A stretch of 64,000 bases of DNA from Conexibacter arvalis (lineage in GTDB: Bacteria > Actinomycetota > Thermoleophilia > Solirubrobacterales > Solirubrobacteraceae), in the NCBI RefSeq assembly GCF_014199525.1, contig NZ_JACHNU010000001.1, positions 1,032,182-1,096,181 of the forward strand, written 5' to 3'. Of this stretch, positions 25,671 to 34,057 are shown in pieces. The notes under the pieces are model-generated. The model worked only from the letters and a program-made list of their open reading frames with translations. It had not been told where the DNA came from and made no database searches. The number at the start of each line of letters is the position of its first letter. Position 1 is the stretch's first letter. Made by a program: the position numbers and the translations under genes.

Positions 25671-25966
25671 GCGACCACCGCCCTCCGGCCGCCATGGACG
25701 AGGACGTCAAGAATCTCCGCGCGCCAGGCGGCGCGTCGGGAACAATGGAAGTGCATCGAAGTCACCCTTCGGTGCCGGGCCCGGGGGTGTGCAACCACCC
25801 GCCGGGCCGCTTTACGGGATGGACAGCGGCGGCGACGCTAGGTGGAAGGGGCGCCGATGGCAAGGTCCCGTGCCAGCGGGCGCACCTCCGCGCGGTGCCG
25901 AATGCCAGCCGCGCGACGCGCGATCACACCTCAGCGCACCGGGCGGATCTCAGACGATCTGAGGCC

Positions 25967-26002
25967 ACGAGCAAGCGGAACTTGCGCTCCGTCTTGCGCT
26001 CT
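25967..26002 (-). terminator. Hairpin next to att, copy 1
   Basis: The arms pair around GCAAGCGGA and TCCGtCTTGC. The matching place in copy 2 (38086-38122) has a different sequence that also folds into a long hairpin, so structure appears kept while sequence changed. Read on the minus strand it lies downstream of the tRNA 3' end copy, as a tRNA terminator would. Confidence 0.45.
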
Positions 26003-26062
26003 GTAGCACCTCGGACCCTCTCCGAAAGCCGAAAAACACTGCCAGCACTGGGATCGCGGAAA

Positions 26063-26082
26063 TGGCGACTCCCAGACTCGAA
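26063..26082 (-). other. Left attachment site: copy of tRNA-Phe 3' end
   Basis: These 20 bases equal the last 20 of tRNA-Phe (38195-38214): part of the T arm, the acceptor arm and the discriminator base. The tRNA match stops at 26082, where the sequence departs from the T arm. This is the classic att core for a tyrosine integrase targeting tRNA genes and marks the left end of the 12-kb element. Confidence 0.88.
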
Positions 26083-26092
26083 TCCGGAAGAG

Positions 26093-26143
26093 GGGGTGGT
26101 GCTCAGGCGTTTCCGCTGCAAATGGGTGGTATGGGGTGGTGCT
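26093..26143. repeat. Short direct repeats inside the left element end
   Basis: GGGGTGGTGCT occurs at 26093-26103 and 26133-26143, exactly 40 bases apart, with a partial GGGTGGT at 26124. TGGCACCT occurs at 26168-26175 and 26180-26187. Placed 11-105 bases from the att core, these are candidate arm-type binding sites for the integrase or excisionase. Confidence 0.45.
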
Positions 26144-26238
26144 GGATGCGCTGAGATCAGCGGGGTGTGGCACCTGCGGTGGCACCTTGGGCCGGCTCGG
26201 CCCGGATCGGGAGAGGAGCCCTTAGACGCTGCTCGTCC

Positions 26239-28185
26239 TTATCTCGCTTGCGCCGGTCTGCGAGCAGGGCGTCTGCCCGTCGTGTGCGGTTTCGCGTCAT
26301 CGAGACACGCGTTCAACGCGGCGAACAGGCGCTCGGCTCGGTCGAGCAGGGCTCTCGGGAATGCTCCGTTGTTCCCGTTGAGTTGCAGAGCAGGCTTAAG
26401 GTGGTCGAAACCGTCGAAGTTCCAGCTCTTGAGGGTCGCCTCGACCCGCTTGGCCAACCGGGGGTTCCCGTTGCCATCGACCGCCTCGGGCGTGAGTGCG
26501 GCTGCCTGAGTGTTGGGATAGGCAGCCTTCACGAGATCGACATAGACGTCCGTTGGGAAGAGGTCCTCTATGTCTGCTTCCGCCTGTCCGCTATCAAGGG
26601 CGGAGGCGACGGAAACAATCTGATCTCTTGAAAGCTGCCCCGTCTCGACGAGACGAGCAACCTGCTCCTCATGCTTCGTTGAGCCGTCCAGCAAGACAGC
26701 CGTATGCAGCTGATTCGCGCCGTAGAGCCGAACGAATGTCTCGACCTTGCTGACGCCGCCAACAGGCACTATGACCCATCGAGGATCCAGGGACGTTCGT
26801 CCGGATTCCCGCAAGACTCGACTCCAAGCTTGCAGATAGAGCATGTCCGACGGACCTTCGACGAGCAGGGCGTTCGGAGCAACGAAGAGCGTCTGACCGA
26901 TGCTGTAACCCAATGCCGCCTGGAGCGGAAACAGCGTATCGCGATCAATGCGGACGACCTGGTTGCTTATCACCGTGCCGGCAGTCGTGTCGTCCGTAAC
27001 GATGCGCACCCGCTCCAGATGGTTCGCGTCAACCATGAAGGGCGAATGCGTCGTATACAGGACTTGCGCGACGGGCGCCAAGCGTTCTTCCACCACGCGG
27101 AGAAAGTCTGCTTGGGCCAATGCATGCAGGGCACTTCCAGGCTCGTCGAGAAGGAGGACAAGTGGCTTATCGCCCACCATGTCGCGGATCCTTGTGAAGT
27201 ACACAAGGAACGAGAAAAACCACCGGAATCCGTGAGACCCTTGGTCGATTGGGACCGTGACCCCTCGGCGACCCTTCGCACGGACGTGGAGATTGATGCC
27301 TGCGGCAAGTTCGCCGCTTTCGGTCGCGTCGGCGGCAGATTTGTCGAATTCGATGCTGCTGTCGCGGTTCTGCTGCCAGAACTCGAAAAGCTCATTGGTG
27401 ATCCGGAGGCCTGCAGCTTCCAGGCGGCTCTTCTGGCGCTCATAGCCAGCGTCGTCAGTAAACGACTCGGGAGGAGTGTTTGCGATATCGAGGAGTGCAA
27501 GGAAGGTCTGATCCTCGCGTTGCAAATCACCACCCTCACGACGCTCGATCAGGGCCGGCACGGAGACCCGTCCAGGCATCAGGCTGTACTCGCCAAAGTA
27601 GAGATATTTTGGCTCGTACGATGAGAAGAACGCGACCATCGAGCGTCGAAGATCGTCTTTCACGCTCCAGCCGAGCTGGGCGTTGTCGAGTCTCTCCTCA
27701 AGAGGGGTCGTAGCTACCGCAGCGCGGAGCCCCTCCAGCGTGGTGACAGCTCTAAGCTCATCCGGCGAGCCGATCCGTTCGACCAAGTGCTTTACCGCGG
27801 CGGCCTCGTCAGAATTGAATACCCAGACGTGGCTGTTGTCGTAGGCGATGCGCGTTCTCAAGTCCGACGTCAGCGCTCCCGCGCCGAAGCGGCCGGCGAA
27901 GAAACCCAGCTCCTGGTCGGTGAGGACATACGTGGCTTCGACGACAACCGGAGGCCTGCCTGCGTCGAGCTCGGCCTCACCCTCTCCGAGCACCCACCGT
28001 GGATAGTCTCGAACGAGATCCAGGCTTCGTCTGCCGTCAGCAGGATTCAGTTGTTCAAGGGCCGTAAGGAAGCTCGTCTTGCCCGATTCGTTCTTGCCGA
28101 CGAGACACGTGATGGCGTCGGTTTCTACGCGGCCGCCGTCCACGATCGAGCGAAAGTTGGTCACGTGGACGTCGGTCAGGCGCAT
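26239..28185 (-). CDS. OLD-family ATPase-TOPRIM nuclease
   Basis: A 648-aa protein. The ABC/SMC-like ATPase part has Walker A GKNESGKTS (Lys36) and a later PLVLLLDEPGSALH Walker B with signature region. The C-terminal TOPRIM nuclease part starts with ALLVEGPSDMLYL and continues with a VLLDGS strand. OLD proteins (P2 Old, GajA and relatives) cut DNA and act in phage defence. No GajB-like helicase or reverse transcriptase is adjacent, so it looks like a solitary class 1 OLD. ATG 28185 is chosen: GAGGAG lies 7 bases upstream and the following MRLTDVHVTNFRSI is the family's start. GC content is low for the window. Confidence 0.85.
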   Translation of the reverse strand: MRLTDVHVTNFRSIVDGGRVETDAITCLVGKNESGKTSFLTALEQLNPADGRRSLDLVRDYPRWVLGEGEAELDAGRPPVVVEATYVLTDQELGFFAGRFGAGALTSDLRTRIAYDNSHVWVFNSDEAAAVKHLVERIGSPDELRAVTTLEGLRAAVATTPLEERLDNAQLGWSVKDDLRRSMVAFFSSYEPKYLYFGEYSLMPGRVSVPALIERREGGDLQREDQTFLALLDIANTPPESFTDDAGYERQKSRLEAAGLRITNELFEFWQQNRDSSIEFDKSAADATESGELAAGINLHVRAKGRRGVTVPIDQGSHGFRWFFSFLVYFTRIRDMVGDKPLVLLLDEPGSALHALAQADFLRVVEERLAPVAQVLYTTHSPFMVDANHLERVRIVTDDTTAGTVISNQVVRIDRDTLFPLQAALGYSIGQTLFVAPNALLVEGPSDMLYLQAWSRVLRESGRTSLDPRWVIVPVGGVSKVETFVRLYGANQLHTAVLLDGSTKHEEQVARLVETGQLSRDQIVSVASALDSGQAEADIEDLFPTDVYVDLVKAAYPNTQAAALTPEAVDGNGNPRLAKRVEATLKSWNFDGFDHLKPALQLNGNNGAFPRALLDRAERLFAALNACLDDAKPHTTGRRPARRPAQAR

Positions 28186-28326
28186 GCTGGCACTCCTCGT
28201 TCGCTCGCCGCGTACTGCGGCCTGAAAATCGGGATGACGACAGACCGCAAGCTTGTCACGCCGGGCTGACGGGTATCGGCAGTTCCGGTGCGAGGCCACG
28301 TGGCTCATGCCGAGCGCGGGTCTGCG

Positions 28327-29556
28327 TCACTCCACCAACCGCAGCGGCACCTCTGCACCCGCACTCCGTGCCTCCCGCCCGAACGCCGCCGCCACCATCT
28401 CCTCCTCGTGCGGGCTCGGGGCGTAGTCCGCGTACCGCTGCGTCGTCGCAATATCGCGGTGCCCCATCCATTCCTGCAACGTCCGCATGGGGACGCCGGT
28501 GGCGGCCATGTGGGTGCCGAAGGTGTGGCGGAGGTCGTGGAAGCGGTGTCTGGTGTCGAGGCCGGCGGCTTTGAGGGTTTGCTGCATGCGGCGGTAGACG
28601 CTGCATTTGGCGAGGACGCCGCCGGTGGCGGGGTGGGCGAAGACGAGGTCGTCGGGGTCGCGGCGGTGGGTGCGGCCGTAGACGGTTCTCAGCTCGTCGG
28701 CGAGTCTGCTGATCATCGGGACCGAGCGGCTGGAGCGGCGGGACTTGGGTGTGCCGAATTCGCCGCGTGAGTAGTTGCGGCGGACGCGGATGCGGTTGGC
28801 GTTCCAGTCGACGTCGCGCCAGCGGAGGGCGATCAGCTCGCCTTGGCGCAGGCCGGTCATGACGGCGGTCATGTAGAGCGCGTGGTCCAGGTCCTGGCAG
28901 TCGCCGGGTTGGGTGTGGGCGAGGAGGCGGTCGACCTCGGGGAGGGTGAGGTAGCGGATCTCGGCGGGCTCGGGGATGGCGGGCAGTTCGATGCCGTGGC
29001 AGGGGTTGGATCTGACCCAGCGGCGCTGGGGTGTCATCGCGAAGTTGAAGAGCGCGGAGATGGTGCTGATGACGCCGCGGATGGTGCGTGGGGCGAGGTC
29101 CTTGGCTTCGAGGACGCTCATGAGGTCGAGGATGTCTTCGGGGCGGTATTGGTGGACGGGGCGGTCGCCGAAGAAGGGGACGATGTGGTTGCGGAGGTTG
29201 CAGTCGATGTTCTCGCGGGAGGCGCGTTTGCGGCCTCGGCGTTCTGAGTTCTTGATGTAGCGGGCGCCCAGTTCGGTGATCGTGAGCGGCTCGCCCATGA
29301 CGGGCAGGTCGTCTTCGGTTTCGAAGATGAGGCGGCGCAGCTCGACTTCGGCTTGGGCTTCGGTGAGGCCGGTGCGCTCGCCGCGTTGGCGTTTGGGGCC
29401 GAGGTGGCGCTTGACGCGGCGGCCGGCGGTGTACCAGGAGCCGTACCAGGCTTCGGTGCCGTCGGCGAGTCTGCGGACGAGGAGGCTGCCGGTGCCGGCG
29501 ATGCGTCTGACGGAGCGGACGGTGCGCTCGGGGTTGGTCAGGCTGGTGCGCGGCAT
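28327..29556 (-). CDS. Tyrosine recombinase (site-specific integrase)
   Basis: A 409-aa phage-type integrase: N-terminal DNA-binding region with GTEAWYGSWYTAGRRVKRHLG, a SAM-like core-binding domain, and a C-terminal catalytic domain. Catalytic residues are visible as TGLRQGELIALRW (Arg), HDLRHTFGTH (His-x-x-Arg), a GH pair and TQRYADY with the nucleophilic Tyr. The start at 29556 has GAGAGG just upstream. It should recombine the element's attP with the 3' end of tRNA-Phe. It lies 2.2 kb from the left att copy, with the OLD gene between. Confidence 0.93.
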   Translation of the reverse strand: MPRTSLTNPERTVRSVRRIAGTGSLLVRRLADGTEAWYGSWYTAGRRVKRHLGPKRQRGERTGLTEAQAEVELRRLIFETEDDLPVMGEPLTITELGARYIKNSERRGRKRASRENIDCNLRNHIVPFFGDRPVHQYRPEDILDLMSVLEAKDLAPRTIRGVISTISALFNFAMTPQRRWVRSNPCHGIELPAIPEPAEIRYLTLPEVDRLLAHTQPGDCQDLDHALYMTAVMTGLRQGELIALRWRDVDWNANRIRVRRNYSRGEFGTPKSRRSSRSVPMISRLADELRTVYGRTHRRDPDDLVFAHPATGGVLAKCSVYRRMQQTLKAAGLDTRHRFHDLRHTFGTHMAATGVPMRTLQEWMGHRDIATTQRYADYAPSPHEEEMVAAAFGREARSAGAEVPLRLVE

Positions 29557-29590
29557 CCGTTCCTCTCCGGGCTCGTGACGGCAGGGGCGA

Positions 29591-29620
29591 GCGTCCTCGC
29601 GCGCGGGTGCGCGAGGACGC
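29591..29620 (-). terminator. Hairpin between excisionase and integrase genes
   Basis: Perfect 12-bp inverted repeat (29591-29602 with 29609-29620) with a 6-base loop, 35 bases before the integrase start. It may terminate or attenuate the long transfer transcript so that integrase is made at a separate level. Confidence 0.55.
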
Positions 29621-29715
29621 ATGGCGGGCTGGGCCGGAGCGGCGCTGCTCCGGGGCTGGGACCGCGCGCCGCAGAAGCGGTGGCGGGGCGTGTCAAAGCT
29701 GCTTCGCGCACGATG

Positions 29716-29964
29716 CTAGGTGGAGCGCTTGCGGGTGCCAAGGGATGTGCCAGGACCCTGACGTCGGGTCGTGCACCAGGCGGCGAGCTGGCGGCGCTCG
29801 AAGCGGCCGTAGCGGCCGAGACGGATGTGCGGGATGCGGCCTGAGCGTGCCTGGCTCAGCACCCAGGAGGGTGGGACGCTGAGCAGCCGGGCGGCCTCCT
29901 CGGCGTCGATCAGCTCGCCGTCCAGCTCCTCCCCGCCGTGGGGCTCTCGGGTCGGGGCGGTCAT
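29716..29964 (-). CDS. Excisionase-like small helix-turn-helix protein
   Basis: An 82-aa protein with a MerR/excisionase-type helix-turn-helix: LIDAEEAARLLSVPPSWVLSQARSGRIPHIRLGRYGRFERRQLAAWC. Proteins of this size and fold next to tyrosine integrases act as directionality factors that promote excision. It starts inside the stop of the upstream replication-relaxation gene (4-bp overlap) and ends 160 bases before the integrase start. Confidence 0.82.
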   Translation of the reverse strand: MTAPTREPHGGEELDGELIDAEEAARLLSVPPSWVLSQARSGRIPHIRLGRYGRFERRQLAAWCTTRRQGPGTSLGTRKRST

Positions 29965-30863
29965 CGGTCGAGCCAGCCGACCGCTCTGGCGGGGTCGTGG
30001 GTGGTCTTGAGGATCGGCGCGAACGGGCCGCGGTCGATCAGGTCGGCGAGCAGGCAGGCGGCGATCTTCACGGCGGGCGTCGCGGTGAGCTGAGGGTTGG
30101 TGCGGCAGAGCGCGATCGCGTTGCTGCGGCGGCGCTCGAGCGCGGGTCGGTCGCGGCCGGTGAGGACGAGCAGGACGCCGGGGAAGATCGCGTAGCTGTG
30201 GGTCCACAGCGGTCTTGGCCGGTCGGTCGGGCCGGTGGGCGGGAGGGTGTGGTGGTAGAGGGTGGCGTAGCGGGCGAGCTTTGCGGCGAGGTCGTCGACG
30301 GGCATCGTCGCGCGGTCGAGTTCGATGAAGCGGTAGTGGAAGGTGGTGGTGCCGTCGGGCTGGTTGCGCTGGTAGGTGAGCAGCGCGTCGGCGATCAACT
30401 GCTCGGGCGTGCGGCGGCCCGGGGCGGGTCCGATCGGGTGGGCGATCTCGTGGCGCCAGGCGAGCGGTCCGCATTCGTCGCCGCGGGCGCGGGCGGCGCG
30501 CACGAGCGCGAGCCCGACCTCGTTGACGGCGAGGGTGTGGTGGCGCAGCGGCCCGGTCGCCTGCGCGTGGGTGATCTGCTTGCGGCGCCGCTCGGGCCGC
30601 GAGGGGATCAGCTCGATCGCCTCGGTGCCCTGCTCGGTCAGGAACCACAGCCCGAGCCCGCCGGGCAGTCGGGCGGCGTCGACCAGCTCGGCGGCGTGGA
30701 GTCTGCGCAGGACGTGCCGCGTCCAGTGGGTGGTCTTGTCCGGGGTGTGGAGTTCGTGGATCTGGAGGGTGGTGAGGAGCCGGTGCTGCGCGAGGCTCTC
30801 CATGATCGGGACCGCGACCGGCGGCAGCGGCCCGGTCGCGGTGTCGGTGACGGTGACGATCAC
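29961..30863 (-). CDS. Replication-relaxation family protein
   Basis: A 300-aa protein matching the Replic_Relax family of actinobacterial plasmids and integrative elements. The N-terminal winged helix (LLTTLQIHELHTPDKTTHWTRHVLRRLHAAELVD, then LWFLTEQGTEAI) is followed by HHTLAVNEVGLALVRAARARG and the acidic, nuclease-like FHYRFIELDRATMP region. Family members sit beside TraG/FtsK-like ATPases and are thought to start plasmid transfer or replication. The overlaps with both neighbours (4 bp each) show one transcript. Enzymatic activity is not established. Confidence 0.8.
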   Translation of the reverse strand: MIVTVTDTATGPLPPVAVPIMESLAQHRLLTTLQIHELHTPDKTTHWTRHVLRRLHAAELVDAARLPGGLGLWFLTEQGTEAIELIPSRPERRRKQITHAQATGPLRHHTLAVNEVGLALVRAARARGDECGPLAWRHEIAHPIGPAPGRRTPEQLIADALLTYQRNQPDGTTTFHYRFIELDRATMPVDDLAAKLARYATLYHHTLPPTGPTDRPRPLWTHSYAIFPGVLLVLTGRDRPALERRRSNAIALCRTNPQLTATPAVKIAACLLADLIDRGPFAPILKTTHDPARAVGWLDR

Positions 30864-33520
30864 TGCGGCGCCTCCGCTTGGATCGTCACCTGCTCCTCCG
30901 CCGGCGCGTCCGCTCGCTCGCCGGCCGGCGCGAAGTGCGCCGCGATCTCATCGTCCAGCGTGGCGAGACGGTCGAGCGTCTCGGCGATCGGGATGCCGTG
31001 CGCGGCGGTGAACGGAAGCGGACCGGCGGGGTAGGTCGTCGGTTCGGGGTAGAGGTCGCTGACGGGGACGCCGTGGAGGAGGAACGGCGGGGTTGGGTGG
31101 CCGTCGAGGGTGACGGAGGCGAGGAAGGTGAAGCGGTCGAGGTTGACGATCGTCTGCGGCTCGATTCTGCCGGCCCATTCGCGTGCGATCTGGTTGGCCG
31201 CGGAGGCGTCCAGCGCGGTGGTGAGCAGGTGGGAGCGGTTGGTCGTGATCGCGTCACGGGTCGCTCTGGTGAGCCGCTCGGGGTTCTGGTTGAAGAGGAA
31301 CCCGCGGATCCCGTACTTCGCGGTCTGCTCCAGCAGCGCCGCGAGGTTGCCCGAGGTCGCGCCGTCGTAGATCTGGATCTCGTCCAGGAAGACGTGGAAC
31401 GGCTTGTGGGCGGACGGGTGGAGGGCGGCGCGCTGCTTGGCGGTGTGGAGCAGGTCGTAGACGAGGAAGTTCGCCAGCAGCCGGTCGCGGCTCGATCCCG
31501 AGCCGGGGCAGGCAAGCACGATCGCGCCCGCGTCCATCGCGGCGCCGACGTCGTAGGCGGACTGCGGGTTGCCGAGGACGGCGGCTGCGGCCGGGGCGGT
31601 GCGCAGGCGGTCGATCAGGTTGGTGACCGGCGTGATCGCCTCGGGGCTCAGGCGCGCGAAGCGCTGCTCGAAGAACTGCCGGACCGGTGGTGAGACGTGC
31701 GGCAGGACGGTGGCGCGCCAGTCGTCGTCGCCGAGCAGGGTCGGGATCTGGAAGACGGTCGGTGCCTTGGCGGCGGGGAGCCTGTCGGCGAGGTCGGCGA
31801 GCGCGTGGGCGGCTTGGGCGGTGAGGTTGATCGCGCGGGCGTTGACCTCGTCCCACCGCATCGTGGACGAGAACGCGTCGACGATCGCGTCGACCCGCTG
31901 CTGGGTCGTTCGGTGTCCGGTCCTGGCGAGCGGGTTCCAGCCGATCTGCGGTCCGGCGTGGTGGTCGGTGAGGTCCAGCTCGATGACCCGATCCAGCTGG
32001 TCGCCGAGGTGGCGTTTGATCTTCTCCAGCGCGTCGGCGTGGGGGTCGAGGAAGAAGCAGCCGTGGCCGTTGCGCGCGAGGTGCAGGAACTGGCCGATCC
32101 CGGTCTCGGTCTTGCCGAACCGCGAGCGGCCCGCGACGTAGGTGAAGAACGACCCCCGGAGCGGCACCCCCACCAGCCGCTCACCCGCCCGCGCCGAGAC
32201 GACGCGGCCGAGCGGCAGCAGGTCCGGCTGATGGTCGAAGGTCGGCAGCCCGCGCGGCGCCGCCGGAACCCGCCCGCCGGAGCGGACGACGTTCTCGGAC
32301 TCGCAGCTCTTGGTCGGCGGCTTGAGCAGCGCCGCGACCTCCTCGGCGTTGACCAGCCGCTTGCGGGCAGGGGCGAACAGCCCGCCGGCGACACGCGCGT
32401 CGAACCGTCCGCGGCGCCACGGCGCGTCGGCGCCGGCGAACCCGAACGGGACGCGCTGCCCGACGACGCGGAAGTGGTTCTCGCCGTCGAAGGCGCGGAA
32501 CGCGGCGACGAGCGCCCCGACCTGCTCGACCGCCCGCCCCGCGAGCGGGCTCGACGCCCGCACCAGCACCTGCACGCCGAAGAGCGGCAGCGGATCGCCG
32601 AGCTTCCCTGCCAGCGACTTGTGCTCGGCGCGCCGCGCGACCAGCTCTGCTCGTGTCGGCGGGGTGCGGTGAGCGGGCTCGCCGCGCATGATCTCGCCGA
32701 GCGTCTTCTGCTCGCGGCGCTCCTCACGCCGCGCCTTGCGCAGCAGCTTGCCCTGCAGCCGGCGCCGCTCCGACGGCTTCAGCGGCAGCAGGTCGACGCA
32801 GACCTCGGCCGACTCGTCCTTGGGGATCAGCGGTTCGAGCGCCTGCGCGAACCCGGTCAGCGGGTCCGGATCGACGCCGGTCTCCAGCAGCGGGTGACGG
32901 CTGTCGCGGGCGAGGATCAGCTCGGCGCGGGCGACGTGGGGCTCGGCGTCGACTTGGGTGCTGTTCGGCGCGACCGTGGCGTGCTGGGCGGGCGGCGTGG
33001 GGGCCTGGGTCGGGTTCGGTTCGGGTGGGCGTGCCGGGGCGGGCGCGGGCAGCTCGCGCAGCTCGACGCCGCCGTAGCTGCCGACGCCGACCTCCAGCGC
33101 GCGGCGGGCGTGCCGGGGCAGCTCGACGCTGTAGCGCAGCCGCCCGTCGGGATCGTTGTCGAGCCGCACGCGGACGGCGTGCGCGCGCTTTGCCAGCAGC
33201 CCGCCCGTCGCGCGCCGCGCGGCGGTCAGGGTGGAAGCGAACGCGAGCACCGGTCTGATCTCCGGCGCGAACGAGTCCGCCGGCACCAGCTCCAGCCGCA
33301 CCCGGTCAGCCAGCGCACGGCGCTCCAGCACACAACGGACGAGGAGCACCGCGACGAGGCCCGCGACCAGCACACCGGCGAGCACGGGCACGAGCGGAGA
33401 GCGAGCAAGCTCGACCGCTGCGTCCAGCACCTCCCCAGCCATAGCATTGACCACGATCAGCCCGACCACGGCCGCCATCGCGACCATGACCATCATGTCC
33501 TTCGGTTCAGTCGGTCTCAA
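30860..33520 (-). CDS. TraG/VirD4-like coupling ATPase
   Basis: An 886-aa protein. Two N-terminal membrane segments (VMVAMAAVVGLIVVNAMA and VLAGVLVAGLVAVLLVRCVL) are followed by a long variable region and an ATPase domain with GRSRFGKTETG (Walker A), CFFLDPHADALEKIKRHL, and FHVFLDEIQIYDG (Walker B). The late part resembles the TraM-recognition region of coupling proteins (LLEQTAKYGIRGFLFNQNPERL). It probably docks element DNA at a conjugative channel supplied by another element. TTG 33520 is taken as start: GGAGG lies 6-7 bases upstream, and the codon overlaps the stop of a small upstream frame. Confidence 0.85.
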   Translation of the reverse strand: MRPTEPKDMMVMVAMAAVVGLIVVNAMAGEVLDAAVELARSPLVPVLAGVLVAGLVAVLLVRCVLERRALADRVRLELVPADSFAPEIRPVLAFASTLTAARRATGGLLAKRAHAVRVRLDNDPDGRLRYSVELPRHARRALEVGVGSYGGVELRELPAPAPARPPEPNPTQAPTPPAQHATVAPNSTQVDAEPHVARAELILARDSRHPLLETGVDPDPLTGFAQALEPLIPKDESAEVCVDLLPLKPSERRRLQGKLLRKARREERREQKTLGEIMRGEPAHRTPPTRAELVARRAEHKSLAGKLGDPLPLFGVQVLVRASSPLAGRAVEQVGALVAAFRAFDGENHFRVVGQRVPFGFAGADAPWRRGRFDARVAGGLFAPARKRLVNAEEVAALLKPPTKSCESENVVRSGGRVPAAPRGLPTFDHQPDLLPLGRVVSARAGERLVGVPLRGSFFTYVAGRSRFGKTETGIGQFLHLARNGHGCFFLDPHADALEKIKRHLGDQLDRVIELDLTDHHAGPQIGWNPLARTGHRTTQQRVDAIVDAFSSTMRWDEVNARAINLTAQAAHALADLADRLPAAKAPTVFQIPTLLGDDDWRATVLPHVSPPVRQFFEQRFARLSPEAITPVTNLIDRLRTAPAAAAVLGNPQSAYDVGAAMDAGAIVLACPGSGSSRDRLLANFLVYDLLHTAKQRAALHPSAHKPFHVFLDEIQIYDGATSGNLAALLEQTAKYGIRGFLFNQNPERLTRATRDAITTNRSHLLTTALDASAANQIAREWAGRIEPQTIVNLDRFTFLASVTLDGHPTPPFLLHGVPVSDLYPEPTTYPAGPLPFTAAHGIPIAETLDRLATLDDEIAAHFAPAGERADAPAEEQVTIQAEAPQ

Positions 33521-33726
33521 AGACCCACCTCCGCTTCGCGGATATATGCCAGCGACCTTCGGCCGCCGCGATCGCCGGCACCGCCGACGATCAGCACCCC
33601 TCGCGCCGACACAGCGCGGGAGCGGTGATGAACCCGCGCACGGACGCGCGGGTGAAACTTGAGAGCGAAGCGCAGGCGAAACCGCGAACGGACCCCGCCC
33701 GCCCCGCTGAAGGCAATCAACGACAT
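33517..33726 (-). CDS. Possible small basic protein coupled to the TraG-like gene
   Basis: A 69-aa, strongly basic frame whose TGA overlaps the TTG start of the coupling ATPase, an arrangement typical of translational coupling. A GGAGG lies upstream of its ATG, though at a long 12-base spacing. No domain is recognised, and third-position GC is only moderate. It may be a real leader or regulatory peptide of the transfer operon, or chance. Confidence 0.35.
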   Translation of the reverse strand: MSLIAFSGAGGVRSRFRLRFALKFHPRVRARVHHRSRAVSARGVLIVGGAGDRGGRRSLAYIREAEVGL

Positions 33727-33997
33727 GGAATGAAACAACCTCCGATTAGGAACACGATCCGGCGCGAGCGCCGGTACTGCGTCACCGCGTCGAGCGGTGC
33801 TGTGCGGGGCCAACAGGACCCGCGAACCTGGCGGCGGCCACGGGCCGCCCCAAAGCGTCATCTTCTGCACGTCGGGTACCTCGGTGAATTAGCGGCCTGA
33901 ACGCGTTCGGCGTGGCCTGGTACGTAAGTTGTAGGTGGACCCGACGACCATGTCTAGGCCCCCGAAATCGAGCGGTCCTTTAGGTTTCGTCGTCTAG

Positions 33998-34057
33998 GGT
34001 GCGCTCAGGCACGAACGGGCACATTTCGGCGCATTTGGGCACGCTCAGATACGAAGA
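33998..34057. repeat. Six tandem 10-bp units (iteron-like array)
   Basis: Consecutive 10-base units: ggtgcgctca, ggcacgaacg, ggcacatttc, ggcgcatttg, ggcacgctca, gatacgaaga. Units share GGCRC at the start, and the first two repeat almost exactly as the last two (CGCTCAGRYACGAA, 40 bases apart). One unit per helical turn suits a row of proteins on one DNA face, as in replication iterons, oriT or an operator. The rest of the 33727-34269 gap shows no convincing gene. Confidence 0.6.

Larger units (their letters stand above)
25131..26082. repeat. Direct repeat copy 1 of the tRNA-proximal element end
   Basis: About 950 bases match 37251-38214 (964 bases) in the same orientation. The repeat covers the XRE start, the 151-aa gene, a 260-base non-coding block, a hairpin and the 20 bases of tRNA-Phe 3' end. 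The main length difference is a 12-base indel near 26010/38131. The run 25647-25930 is identical to 37767-38050. Identity ends sharply at 25131 and at 26082. Confidence 0.9.

Noticed and set aside
25694-26509. A plus-strand frame running through the conserved repeat block and the left att site
   Set aside because: No ribosome site, no domain, and the copy in the right repeat runs into a different sequence after the tRNA; the conservation is better explained by a non-coding function.
26239-29556. Gabija, retron or PARIS system based on the OLD-type ATPase
   Set aside because: The neighbour is an integrase; no helicase, reverse transcriptase or separate TOPRIM partner is present.
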